NCBI GenBank assembly: GCA_960531495.1
Contig: OY482859.1
Location: 29,261,112-29,325,111 of the forward strand
Direction of reading: 5' to 3'
DNA: 64,000 bases
Source: Zeus faber
Lineage: Eukaryota; Chordata; Actinopteri; Zeiformes; Zeidae
Part shown: one piece after another, positions 36,633 to 46,482 of the stretch
Layout of the letters: every line of letters starts with the position of its first letter
How positions within the stretch are numbered: the first letter of the stretch is position 1
Notes under the pieces: model-generated
Told to the model about the DNA's origin: nothing
Database searches by the model: none
The model's input: the letters and a program-made list of their open reading frames with translations, nothing else
Position numbers and translations under genes: made by a program

Positions 36633-36957
36633 CAGGACTTATCCCAATTGGTTCTGGTGTATAAGGTCGGTAATGTGTCGTGGCACCTCCAAGCAGTGGT
36701 GTGGTGGACCAAGGGCACGGGTCCAAGCCGCCACTACAGTAGGGTGGTGCAATCTCCCATCCTGGGGCTGCTCAGCTGCTGGGGATCAGCCTAATCAGCG
36801 GAGGGACTCTGCTGATTCCCCTGATCCCCAAAACAGGGAGTTATAATTGTGTGTGTTTCCCCCCAGAAGGATGGGCGTGCAGGCGAGTCTGCCTGAGAGG
36901 CACGATCTGACACGGACAGCTGGTGATCCAGCGATCCATCTATAACCCAGAACAATT

Positions 36958-36958
<1 letters not shown>

Positions 36959-37006
<48 letters not shown>
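36959..37006. repeat. (AT)n microsatellite
   Basis: About 24 TA units. Confidence 0.95.
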
Positions 37007-37009
<3 letters not shown>

Positions 37010-39606
37010 CCTGCGAACCCGAAGTTTCTTTTTATGTGAGTGTGGTGCGGCGCACGGCGACGCGATGGTCGCACCGGCAGAGGTCACCAGAGCAGAGGAG
37101 GGGCAGCCCCAGTTGGGAATTTCCCCGGAAACCTCAGTCCATCCCATGGAGGACTTTCCTCTGCAACAATCGCAGGACGATACGCTTCGCGGGGCCTTTG
37201 AGCGGGTAGATAAAATTGATGGCGTGTTAGTGCATCCAGAGGCTGCGCTCACTCACCCATATTTTGTGGTAATAAGGGATAGATTATATCGAGTGAACTG
37301 TGACGCTCAGTCAGGAGAAGAAGTTACCCAATTGTTAGTCCCTAAAAGCCATTGGGATTTAGTCTACCAGGTGGCTCATTATAACCCGATGGCCTGTCAC
37401 CTAGGACACGAAAAAACAGGTGGTCCAGTACGTCCTGGACCTGAGAGCAAAGCTACACGCCTGAGGGCAGGAATCACGGGAGAACTTGCTCCAGGCCGAG
37501 GAACGTCAGCGCCGTCTGTGCGACAGGGGGGCCCGGTTAAGACTGTTATCACTGGGAGACAAGGTGTGAGTACTACTCCCTACGTCCAGCTTGAAATTAC
37601 TGGCAAAGTGGCAAGGGCCCCTTGTGGTCACAAGACGCATGGGGCAGGTCGATTATGAGGTCAAACGCACAGACTTTACCACCTAAACCTCCTAAAACAA
37701 TGGAGGGAAGGCGTGCCCGTGGACAATTGAGAGGGACGAGTTGGGGCCAGAGGTTCCAAAGCCGGCAGATCACACTGCGGCCCTGTTAAGTGACCATCTC
37801 TCTCCTGGCCAGAGCGCAGACGTCACGGTGCTGCAGCAGCGCTTTGCTGACGTGTTCTCTTCCCTGCCAGGCCGTACGCCCCTCATACGCCACCATGTGG
37901 AGACGACCCTGGGGGTGAAAGTGCGCTCTCAGCCGTATCGATGTTGGATTTAACCAAGGGCTACTGGCAGATTCCCTTGACCGAGCAGTCCAAGGAAAAA
38001 TCGCCCTTCTCCACTCCTTTACTAATTCCAAGTGCTTCCGTTCGGATTGTTTGGTGCCCCTGCGACCATTCAGAGACCCATGGACAGGGTTCTGCGTCCC
38101 CATGCAGCATTTGCCGCTGCATATATAGATGATGTCATTATTCATAGTGATACGCGGGAGTGGCATATGCAGCATGTGGGCGCAGTGCTAGCGTCCCTGA
38201 GGCGTGCGGGGCTCACCGCCATCCCAAAGAAGTGCGCGGTGGGTGGAGGGAGGTACACTATTTGGGGTACCACTTGGGGGGGGCCTGCTCCGATCGCAGG
38301 TAGATAAGACAGCCGCAGTCGCGAATACGCCGAGACTTAAGACTAAGAGTACTACTACAGGAGGTTTGTGCCGGAATTTGCGGCACTGTCAAGACCCTTG
38401 ACCGACTGAATCGAAAAGGTGCTCCAGATCCGGTCCAGTGATCAGAGCCGTGCCATCAGGCATTTTTTGAATTAAAGGCAGCTCTCTGTGGGGAGCCTGT
38501 ACTGCATACCCTTAACTTTGCTCTTCCTTTCTGTCTGCAGACAAACGCATCGGACATGGGGCTTGGAGCCGTTCTCTCCCAGGAGGTGAAGGGTGTGGGC
38601 CGGCCGGTGCTGTACCTCAGCCGCTTTTTCGGCATATAAAGAGGCAATAACTGTATTTAACTTGTTCCTTTGAGATATGCTATCAGACTGAATAAACGGC
38701 ACATATTGCTGGATGAGTGTCTGCCCTTGACAAGCCTGTTTGGGTGAATTATAAAGGGAATTAATTTTTCAATTCTGTTGCTTTGTTTTTTACATATAAT
38801 CTTTAAATCGCAAGTAATTCGGCTTATGGGTCTATAACTGGAGATGAAGGTTGGGTCCTTATTGGATTTGACAAAAAACAAAATGAGAGCAGTATTCATG
38901 TACTCTCTAACCTTTCCGATGAATAATGGTGGCCAGAAGTGTTTATAGAATTCCTCTGAGTAGCCATCTGATCCAGGTGATTTATTGTTGGGCATAGAGA
39001 AGAGAGCTTTACTGAGTTCTTCTAGAGTAAGTGGTTGATCTAGTGGTAGCCTGCTCTGTGGAAGGTTTAGGGAGGTCAATATTATTGAGCAATGAGTTAA
39101 TGATTGATATATTTGCATGAGGAATTGTGTCTTTTGATGGATGAAATTGTAATAGTAGGGATCTCATTTCGGATTTGCTCAGTGGGTGAGTGGGCTTGTT
39201 GGGAGTGCGAGTCTTTTAATCGTTGTTCGAGTTTATTTTGGCATTCTTGTCATTTCTTTTTCTTGTGAGTGGAGAATGAAATAACACTACCTCTCAGAAC
39301 TGCCTTAGCCATTTCCCAGAGTAAGGATGGTGATATTTCTGGAGAGTTATTAGGTTCAATGAAGAAAGTCCATTCTCTGGAAAATATGATGTTCAATTGT
39401 TTATCTGTCAAACGTGAGGCGTTAAACCGCCACCATCTGGGAGGGTTCTGGTTGGTTTCATCTATGAGGTTGAAACTAATCAGCCCGTGATTGGAGATTA
39501 CAATAGGGTGGATTTCATGATAAGTGATTTTGGACATTACAGAGTTACTTGTCAGGAAAAAGTCGATTCTAGAGAAGCTTTGGTGGGGTGGTGAATAATA
39601 TGTGTA

Positions 39607-40429
39607 CAGTGGTACCTTGAGTTACGAGTGCACTAACATACGAGTTTTCCGAGTTACGAGCCGTCGTTCCGTTGATTTTTTGTATTGATTTGCGAGCAAA
39701 AATTTGAGTTACGAAGGTGCGAGCTTCAGGTGCACCGCCGCTGTTGGGCGTGGCGAGCCACTGCGGCCAGCATCCCGCGTCTCACTCCTTCACTTCGCGT
39801 GGTTACCTGAGCGTGGAAGCATCTCTTTTGTGTTTTGTGCTCGCGATTTGTGCTTTTTGTGCAGTTATTTTGTCAATTTTTGGTGCTGAGAAGAAGAAGT
39901 GGATGATGTCCATTGACTTAAAGCGCAAAATATCAGAAAAACATGAGCGAGGTGTGCATTTGATGGAATTGGCGAGGCAGTACGAGCATAGTAGTTCTAC
40001 GATATGTACCATACTGAAGCAGAAGGAGACGATAAAGGGTATTACACCAACCAAGGGCGTTAAAATAATGTCCAAGCTGCGGACCGATGTCCATGAAAAG
40101 ATGGAGAATCTGCTGTTGGTGTGGTTGACGGAGAAGCAACTCGCAGGAGATTGCGTGACGAAGGGTATCATCTGCGAGAAGGCAAAAATGATCTACACAT
40201 TATCTTTTATTATGTTTTATTATGTTTTTATACAATATTTGTTATTTATAAATACAATTAAACATTTAAAAACACGTAACAAAAAAAATTGGGGTGTTTT
40301 TTGGGGGGCTGGAACAGATTAATGGCATTTAAATTAATTTCAATGGGGAAAATTGATTTGCTTTACAAGCAGATTGAATTACGAGCTCTGTCACGAATCG
40401 AATTAAACTCGTAAGTCTAAGTACCACTC
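39607..40429 (+). mobile_element. Tigger/pogo-like element nested in the L1
   Basis: It starts CAGTGGTACCTTGAGTTACG and ends with the imperfect inverse (GTACCACTC). TA lies on both sides (39605-39606 and 40430-40431), and the L1 sequence rejoins across it exactly as at 5210-5225. The plus strand from 39903 encodes MMSIDLKRKISEKHERGVHL followed by MELARQYEHSSSTICTI. This is the CENP-B-type helix-turn-helix N-terminus of a pogo transposase, going on to TEKQLAGDCVTKGIICEKA. The catalytic domain is absent, so this is an internally deleted copy of 823 bp. Confidence 0.88.
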
Positions 40430-40651
40430 TATTCTCTATTATCTGGATTATTTGATCGCCAACAATCGCCAAGAGCAAAATCACTCATATATTGTTTTGT
40501 ATTGTCCGACGAACGCCAGGGCTTGTGATTAATACTGGTTTGTGAACAGTCTAAACTTGGATCAAGTACTGTGTTGAAGTCTCCTCCAAGTATAATTATT
40601 GAGTCAGAGTATTCTAAGAGTTTTGAAAACATATTGTGAAAGAAATTTGGG

Positions 40652-41083
40652 ATTGGATGACGAATGTAGAAATATATATAATGTATGGTTGACATATTAT
40701 ATGTAAATATATATGAGTAAAATAAATTAAACGGCAAGTTCCTCACCCAACGTGCAAAATCATCCAGGCCAGAGTCAGATATTGACGTTGGAAGACCAGC
40801 CAGGAGAAAGTATTCAGTTGCAGCCCCTACAGGAACAATGTGTCTAACTGTTGAACCTTCAAAGCTCACTCTAAGTCTCTCATCATGTTGATGATGAGGA
40901 AGTTGAAGAACGAACCAACAGTGATCCCCACAATGCGGATTCCTTGCAGGGAGAGCCAAGTTTGGTCAAAGAGGGCCCTCCCTCAATGATCATGTGAAAA
41001 AAATGGCTTAGGGAGGAATTTGGGAAGTCTTTATTGGCTTTCTCAGGTGGGAAGACAAATGTAGAAAAGCTGGGGGAACTTTA
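40652..41083 (+). mobile_element. Retrovirus-derived segment inside the L1, flanked by a 54-bp repeat
   Basis: This 432-bp segment is closely similar to 42838-43256, the part of the retrovirus-like fossil just before its LTR. The L1 sequence on its left (40598-40651) is repeated exactly on its right (41084-41137), 54 bases long. The right junction lies in AATTGAGT, which is present in both the retroviral sequence and the L1. Confidence 0.8.
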
Positions 41084-42195
41084 ATTGAGTCAGAGTATTC
41101 TAAGAGTTTTGAAAACATATTGTGAAAGAAATTTGGGTCGTCTCATTTGGGCCATAAATATTAGCTATGGTTAATTTGAGGTTACCTAAAATTCTGTTAA
41201 TCATTATGTTGTTTTATTCTGATATGGGATACTTTATTGATCAATATAGATACACCTCTTTTTTTGAGTTGTATGATGCAGAAAACATCGGATTAACCCA
41301 TTTAGCTTTGAGTTTGAGGTGCATGGATGCAGTGAGATGAGTTTCTAGCAGTAGACAGAAGCTGGGGTTCATCTGGTGAGGTGACTTTGGATTTTGCTAT
41401 GTTTACCTGGTGAGCCCAAGACTCTCATATTCCAACTAACAAACTTAATGGGTGTCATTGAGGTTAGTTAGGGGGTGATGGCACAGTGCATCCAAGGCAA
41501 TAGCTATACTACCATGCCCATGTTTTCCAATAGATAAGTCTGAGTTTTCCTCCTTTACATTCCTTTTTACTGTGCTAGTATTGCAGGAAGTTTGTAGGGA
41601 TACATATTTACACAAACAAATGACAAATAGACAAAGAGAAACATTTTAGAACATTGCAGAACATTGCAGAGTTGGACATACATAAAGGGAGAGTCTAAAT
41701 AGAGTGAGAATGATAAGAGAAGTTGGGAGGGAGGCATTAGGGAGGTGAGATGATGAGAGTAAGCAATATTTTAAATCCTGACATAGATAGGATGCTAATT
41801 TCTACATCTCCACATCTCTCATATACTATAATTACCAGAATTACCAGAATACATACATATACTGTTGATAAACTGTATATAGTTTATCGACAACCAGCGA
41901 TACTCGTTTACCCTTCTGCCGGTTCTCCTTCTGTATGGGGTACAGCACATTCTGTTGGTCGTTGATCTCCCTGGGGAATTGGTCATACACTCCAAGTACA
42001 CATGCCAACGCTATAGTGGCCTCTTTCAGCTGCCACACTGCAAAAATTGTTCAGGAATACTTTGAGGAACATGACAAAGAGCTCAAGCTCAAGGTGTTGA
42101 CTTTGCTTTGGAAGCCAAATCCATAGGGGATCTGCTGCTAACGTCTTAGTGCCAGATACCACGAGACACCTTCAGAGGTCTTGTGGAGTCTATGC

Positions 42196-42614
42196 TGTAG
42201 TTTCTTGATGAATGTGATGTGTTGAATAATGAAGGAGTGACCGCTGATGCTGACTTGATTAAAATAATAGTTTTATTACACAAATCAGCATCAAACCAGA
42301 CTTGCCTAGGACGTCCAGGAGAGACCCGAGCCGGATGGAATCTCTGCCAAGCGACGCTCTGCACTCGCTTTTAAAGCTGTCCAGAGATAACATTCCAACT
42401 CTGGTCCCGACCTATAGGTGCTCGCTCACCCTCTGTCTTGTCATAAATCTAAACATTTCCTCCTCTGGTCGAGCTGGAGGAATCAACAAAATTCCTCTCC
42501 CATAGGGCCTCTGAACAGACCCGTTGTTATTCTCGTTCTCCGTATGACATGGAAGCAATAAATTTAATAGTAACATAGTTAATATTATTCACCTCAAACC
42601 TTCCAGACACCTCA
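42196..42614 (-). mobile_element. Solo LTR of the retrovirus-like family
   Basis: It begins TG and ends CA, and a 4-bp duplication ATGC flanks it (42192-42195 and 42615-42618). It sits inside the Tc1. In its own direction it starts TGAGGTGTCTGGAAGG and ends ATCAAGAAACTACA, as do the LTRs at 43287 and 55287, from which it is clearly diverged. Confidence 0.85.
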
Positions 42615-42706
42615 ATGCATCAAGGGGTCAGGGCTGTTTTGATGGCACGAGTGGGACCTACACAATATTAGGCAGGTGGTTTTATTGTTGTGGCTGATTC
42701 GTGTAT

Positions 42707-42837
42707 ATACACACACACAAACACAAACGCTTAATAAAGATTGATTTGGATAAGGTGCTTAAATTGGGGGAGGGGCAGAAAAAGTATAAAAAAATTTCTG
42801 GCCCTAGTAATTCTTGTATTGGTTTTAAAAGTATGAT
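42707..42837. other. Short spacer with a CA-rich tract
   Basis: A CA-rich run at about 42707-42728, followed by unremarkable sequence between the Tc1 end and the retroviral fossil. Confidence 0.4.
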
Positions 42838-43286
42838 TCAAAATTTGTAATATATGGTTGACTTATTATATGTAAATATATATGAGCAAAATAAATTAAA
42901 TGGCAGGTTCCTCGCCACATGTGCAAAATCATCCAGGCCAGAGTCAGATATTGACATTGGAAGACCAGCCAGGAGGAAGTATTCAGTTGCAACCCCTACA
43001 GGAGCAATTTGTCTCACTGTTGAACCGTCAAAGCTCACTCTAAATCTCTCATCATGTTGATGATGAGGAAGTTGAAGAACAAACCAACGGTGATCCCCAC
43101 AATGCGGATTCCTTGCAGGGAGAGCCAAGTTTGGTTAAAGAGGGCCCTCCCTCAATGATCATGTTAAAAAAATGGCTTAGGGAGGAATTTGGGAAGTCAT
43201 TATTGGCTTTCTCAGGTGGGAAGACAAATGTAGAAAAGCTGGGGGAACTTAAAATTGAGTACTCAGTAGCCAGGATGTTTGACTTC

Positions 43287-43648
43287 TGAGGTGTCTTGGA
43301 ATGTGTGGCGTCCCAAGACAGACCCATTTTATGAGATAACTACTAAGAGACGGTGCCAGGGGTCCCGAGAGAGAGAGCACATCACCAGGGGTCCTGGTGA
43401 TAAGGGAGGTGAAATGTGACCTGTGACATATGTAGGGGAACCAAATGGTCAATGTTGTCTTTGGGCAAGCATAAAAGAACCCGCCCAAGTTTCATTCAAC
43501 AGAGAATCCATCCGGCTTGGTTCTCTCCTGGACGTCCTAGGCAAGTCTGGTCTAATGCTGTTCTTTTGTAATAAATCTATTATTTTACTCAAGTCAGCGT
43601 CAGCGGTCTCTCCTTTTCATCAACACATCAAATTCATCAAGAAACTAC
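43287..43648 (+). repeat. Upstream LTR of the retrovirus-like fossil
   Basis: It starts TGAGGTGTCTTGGAATG and ends near AAGAAACTAC. It contains a GCATAAAA promoter-like box near 43470 and a poly(A) signal (AATAAA) near 43570. A TGG-starting sequence directly after it may be the primer-binding site. The ~100 bases before it match those before the downstream LTR. Confidence 0.8.
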
Positions 43649-46024
43649 GTGGTGTCATGGACAGGATCTGTTGGGCCTCATCTGCCAATGCTGCCTGCTC
43701 CAGCGAATTGCCACTCTCAGGGTTAGTGCCCGCTCATAAAATTGAGCTGTGTGTGGTTTTTGAAGCGGTAGTATTTTGTGCGGATAGACTGCATGGACAA
43801 GAGCAGATTGTGCGGCGATGGAGGTGATGTGTTGATGTGTGAAGTGAGTTTCCGTCTAAATTGGAGTTTATTAAGTAGTAAAAGACATAAATAAGGGGAA
43901 TAAGAGAATAATAAACGAAGAAAAAGAGAATTAAGTTTAAATAGAGAATAGAGACTAGAGAAATAAAAGATGAAGTTAAAAGTAAAAGTTAAAGGCTTAA
44001 AAGATGTGGAGAAAGGAGAAGTAAAAAGTAATTGTAGAATGGCAGAACTAGTAGCCAAAAGTTATTTAAATAACCATGCAAGATTAACGAAAACAGGGCC
44101 CGTATCTCCTTAATCAGTAAGACGTCCAATTAAATGCTGAGTGAAAGTTGGTCGAATGAAAATATAATATAGTCAAATCTAGGTAGGAAAAACAAAGAGG
44201 AAATAACCCTGGCCAGGGGTATTGACTCAATATAAAATTATATAAAGTAAGATGAAAAAGATGAATAGTGAAAAAGAGATAAAAGTTAAAAGCCTAAAGT
44301 AAGATGAAAAAGATAAAAAAAAGGGAAGCAAAAAGAGTTAAAAGTTAAAGACTTAAAAGATGAAAAATAAAGTTTGAGGAAAAAATGGGGAAAAGCAGGG
44401 CTAAACCAGCCTAAGAGAATGAGTGCATGCTGAAAGAATCTGATTAAAAGGATAATTGGTTAAAAGTTTGGCCAAAGTGAAAATTTAAAAGTCTGGCCAA
44501 AGTGAAAATCTTGAAAAGTATTTATGAGTTGGCATTAAAGTATAAAGTTAAGCGCTGTTGACATTTTTGGAGAATCAGATGTGCTGCTGGACAGACATGT
44601 CTTTTTCCTTTTGGTGTGTGAGTGTGCCTGTGTGTGTGTGTGTGTGTATCTGTGTGCCGGCTAAAGAGGTGTGAAGAGATTTGTGTATTGTTCGTGTATA
44701 TGTATAAATTATATATAGAATGCATGGGTTATTAAATAGGTATACATATGTGGTGAGCAGTTAAATAATACATAAAAGAAACATTTCTTGCCCCTTTAGT
44801 GATAAATATATACGTACGATAAATATGTATATACGTGCTTGCACAAGGAATTTACATCTTATCCTGTGTTTGATAAACTGAGCCTGTTGACAGACTTTGT
44901 AAAGCTGATAATAAAGATTATGAGCCTTTCTTTAAAGGACGTTTGATAAATATATATGAGCCTTTTTCTTTCAAGGACGTTTTATACATTTGATAAAGGA
45001 TATGGACCTTCACAGGACTTTATATATTTGATAACAAAATGAGCCTTCTTGAGAGAAGACTAGAATCACCAGAAACAGTCTGCCTACACGTGCATGTACA
45101 CATTCAGAAAAGAAAAGAAAATCTTCTGCTCTGAATTATGGGTAGGATTTGTGTATTGTTTGGTTGGTGTGTGAGTGTTTTCTCTTTGTGCTTGGAGTGT
45201 GTGACAGTGCTTGCTGTGAGTCCTGTTGGTTAAAGTAGCAGATAGTCTTGGTGAAATAGGAGGGAAAGTTGTGCAAGGAACCAGCTTTGATTTATGACTG
45301 TGCGTGGCCTAGGGGAGCTAAAACAGGATGTTCGCTCGCTGACGACCAGAGCAAACTGGAAGCTGTGCCTAAATTTAAGAGGTGGAGCAAGGGGTGGTGC
45401 TTCATACAGAGTGGAACTTGGTTGACTCCCCCTGACAAGAGAGGCGGAGAAGAAGTATGATAGAATAAAATAAATAAATAAATGAATATTAAAATAAAAT
45501 AAATAAAAATGAAATAAAATAAAATTGGAATATAGAAGAAAAATAATTAATAACAGGTGATATTAGATTGACTAATCTACTCTTTAGATTTAAATGCACC
45601 ATATGAATAAAAGTAAACATTGCTTTATTTCAAATGTGCGAGAAATAAAAAAGCTGATAATGTATGTCTCATTGAATTGTATAATAGTATGTAGAATTTA
45701 GAGTGGTCTTAAGACACTAAACTCTTGTGTTGTTCTTTTTGTTTTTTCTTTCTTCCTCTCTTTTACTTTGCTGAGTGAGAGCTGGGGGAAAGACAGAGAA
45801 GATGGAATGTGTCTGTATTGGATCATCCAAGGGGCAGATGACAAGACATCTGGCAGTTCTTCACAGACACCGGGAGCTTGCGGATGACAGCGCATAAGAA
45901 TTCTGAATCCAGTTTGGATAAGGCCAGTGCGGTTTATCAACAAACTCTTTTCAATAGACACCTGCATTTACCTATATGTGTGTACATCTAGTTATAACCT
46001 ACATGATTGCTTGTTCTCACATAT
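43649..46024 (+). other. A-rich leader of the retrovirus-like fossil
   Basis: Low-complexity purine-rich sequence (many AAAAGTTAAA-type words at 43980-44400) and a short GT run at 44630-44648. No convincing reading frame. It belongs to the fossil by position between its LTR and gag-like region. Confidence 0.5.
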
Positions 46025-46482
46025 TGTCACGACCAGAACAGGGAGGAACCCAAACGCACGACACAGAGAGACGGGAGGCAGGCAAGGGATGTTTATTAAC
46101 CGGAACGGTGGAGCTGGCCGGGGGGACCTGGTCGGGAGGGGATGGAGCAGGGCAGGGACGATGATGACCAGGAGATGGGGAACCAGGCTGGATGGAGAGT
46201 CCTGGTCGACGAGCGGAGACAGACAGGTGAAGGGAAGGCAAGGCAATAAGACATAAACTAGGAACTTGGAACTTGGAACTGGGAACTAGGAACTAGGAAG
46301 GGAGCCAATCGCGATGCAACTCGGGGAAAGCTAGTTGACGGTCTGGCAGGGAATGGCTAGGAAGCTGGGGCTAAATATAGTGCGGGTAATTGATCCCAGG
46401 TGTGTGCAATTGGGTCTGAGTAGGGAGCTGCAGATGGGGCAAGGGCGGCCCCTAGTGGCGCTGGGAGGCCGTGGGCCTAACA
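46025..46482 (-). repeat. Gypsy LTR, left copy
   Basis: 458 bp. It contains a short GGAACTNGGAACT-type tandem repeat near 46260-46300. Confidence 0.9.

Larger units (their letters stand above)
36150..38660 (+). mobile_element. Ty3/Gypsy fossil inside the L1
   Basis: An old plus-strand LTR-retrotransposon remnant, clearly broken in several places. Recognisable parts are an integrase zinc-binding segment near 37280-37420, reverse transcriptase pieces at 37940-38270 (AAYIDDVIIHSD) and an RNase H start near 38540-38640 (NASDMGLGAVLSQE). The order of parts is rearranged relative to a standard element. The outer limits are set by where L1 sequence stops and resumes. No LTR pair was identified. Confidence 0.7.
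35988..41994 (-). mobile_element. L1-type LINE, 5'-truncated, inserted in the Tc1
   Basis: Same family as the L1 at 2500-8300. The 3' end is the T-rich tract at 35990-36009 directly at the Tc1 junction, followed by the shared 3' UTR segment (35996-36148). After a Gypsy fossil, ORF2 pieces resume at 38660-39540 (MPNNKSPGSDGYSEEFYKHF, FVKSNKDPTFISSYRPIS) and continue through 40430-41970. It ends at GGAATTGGTCAT, in what is ORF1 sequence in the longer copy. Tigger (39607-40429) and a retroviral segment (40652-41083) interrupt it. ORF2 is broken by frameshifts. Confidence 0.8.
35517..42706 (+). mobile_element. Tc1-like element split into three parts by later insertions
   Basis: The left part (35517-35987) starts with GAATCAGCCATAAGATTAAA then ACAGGTGAAGTGAATAACAT and runs into ACATTGTTGCAGACC. 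The middle part (about 41995-42195) resumes with CCAAGTACACATGCCAACG and encodes AKIVQEYFEEHDKELK, followed by GTGCCAGATACCACGAGACA. The right part (42615-42706) has GGTCAGGGCTGTTTTGATGG, CACAATATTAGGCAGGTGG and the closing inverted end. The order and sequence match a Tc1 element read straight through, as in the compact copy at 33251. The first gap is an L1 with its own passengers and the second is a solo LTR. Confidence 0.8.

Noticed and set aside
36386-36846. Reading frames of repeated Cys-Val or Thr-His over a second GT array
   Set aside because: Microsatellite artefact.
40429-40959. A 176-codon minus-strand reading frame that looks like a novel protein
   Set aside because: It runs across the join of the L1 and a retroviral segment, mixing real L1 endonuclease sequence (IILGGDFNTVLDPSLDCSQT) with antisense retroviral sequence. 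It is a chance fusion.
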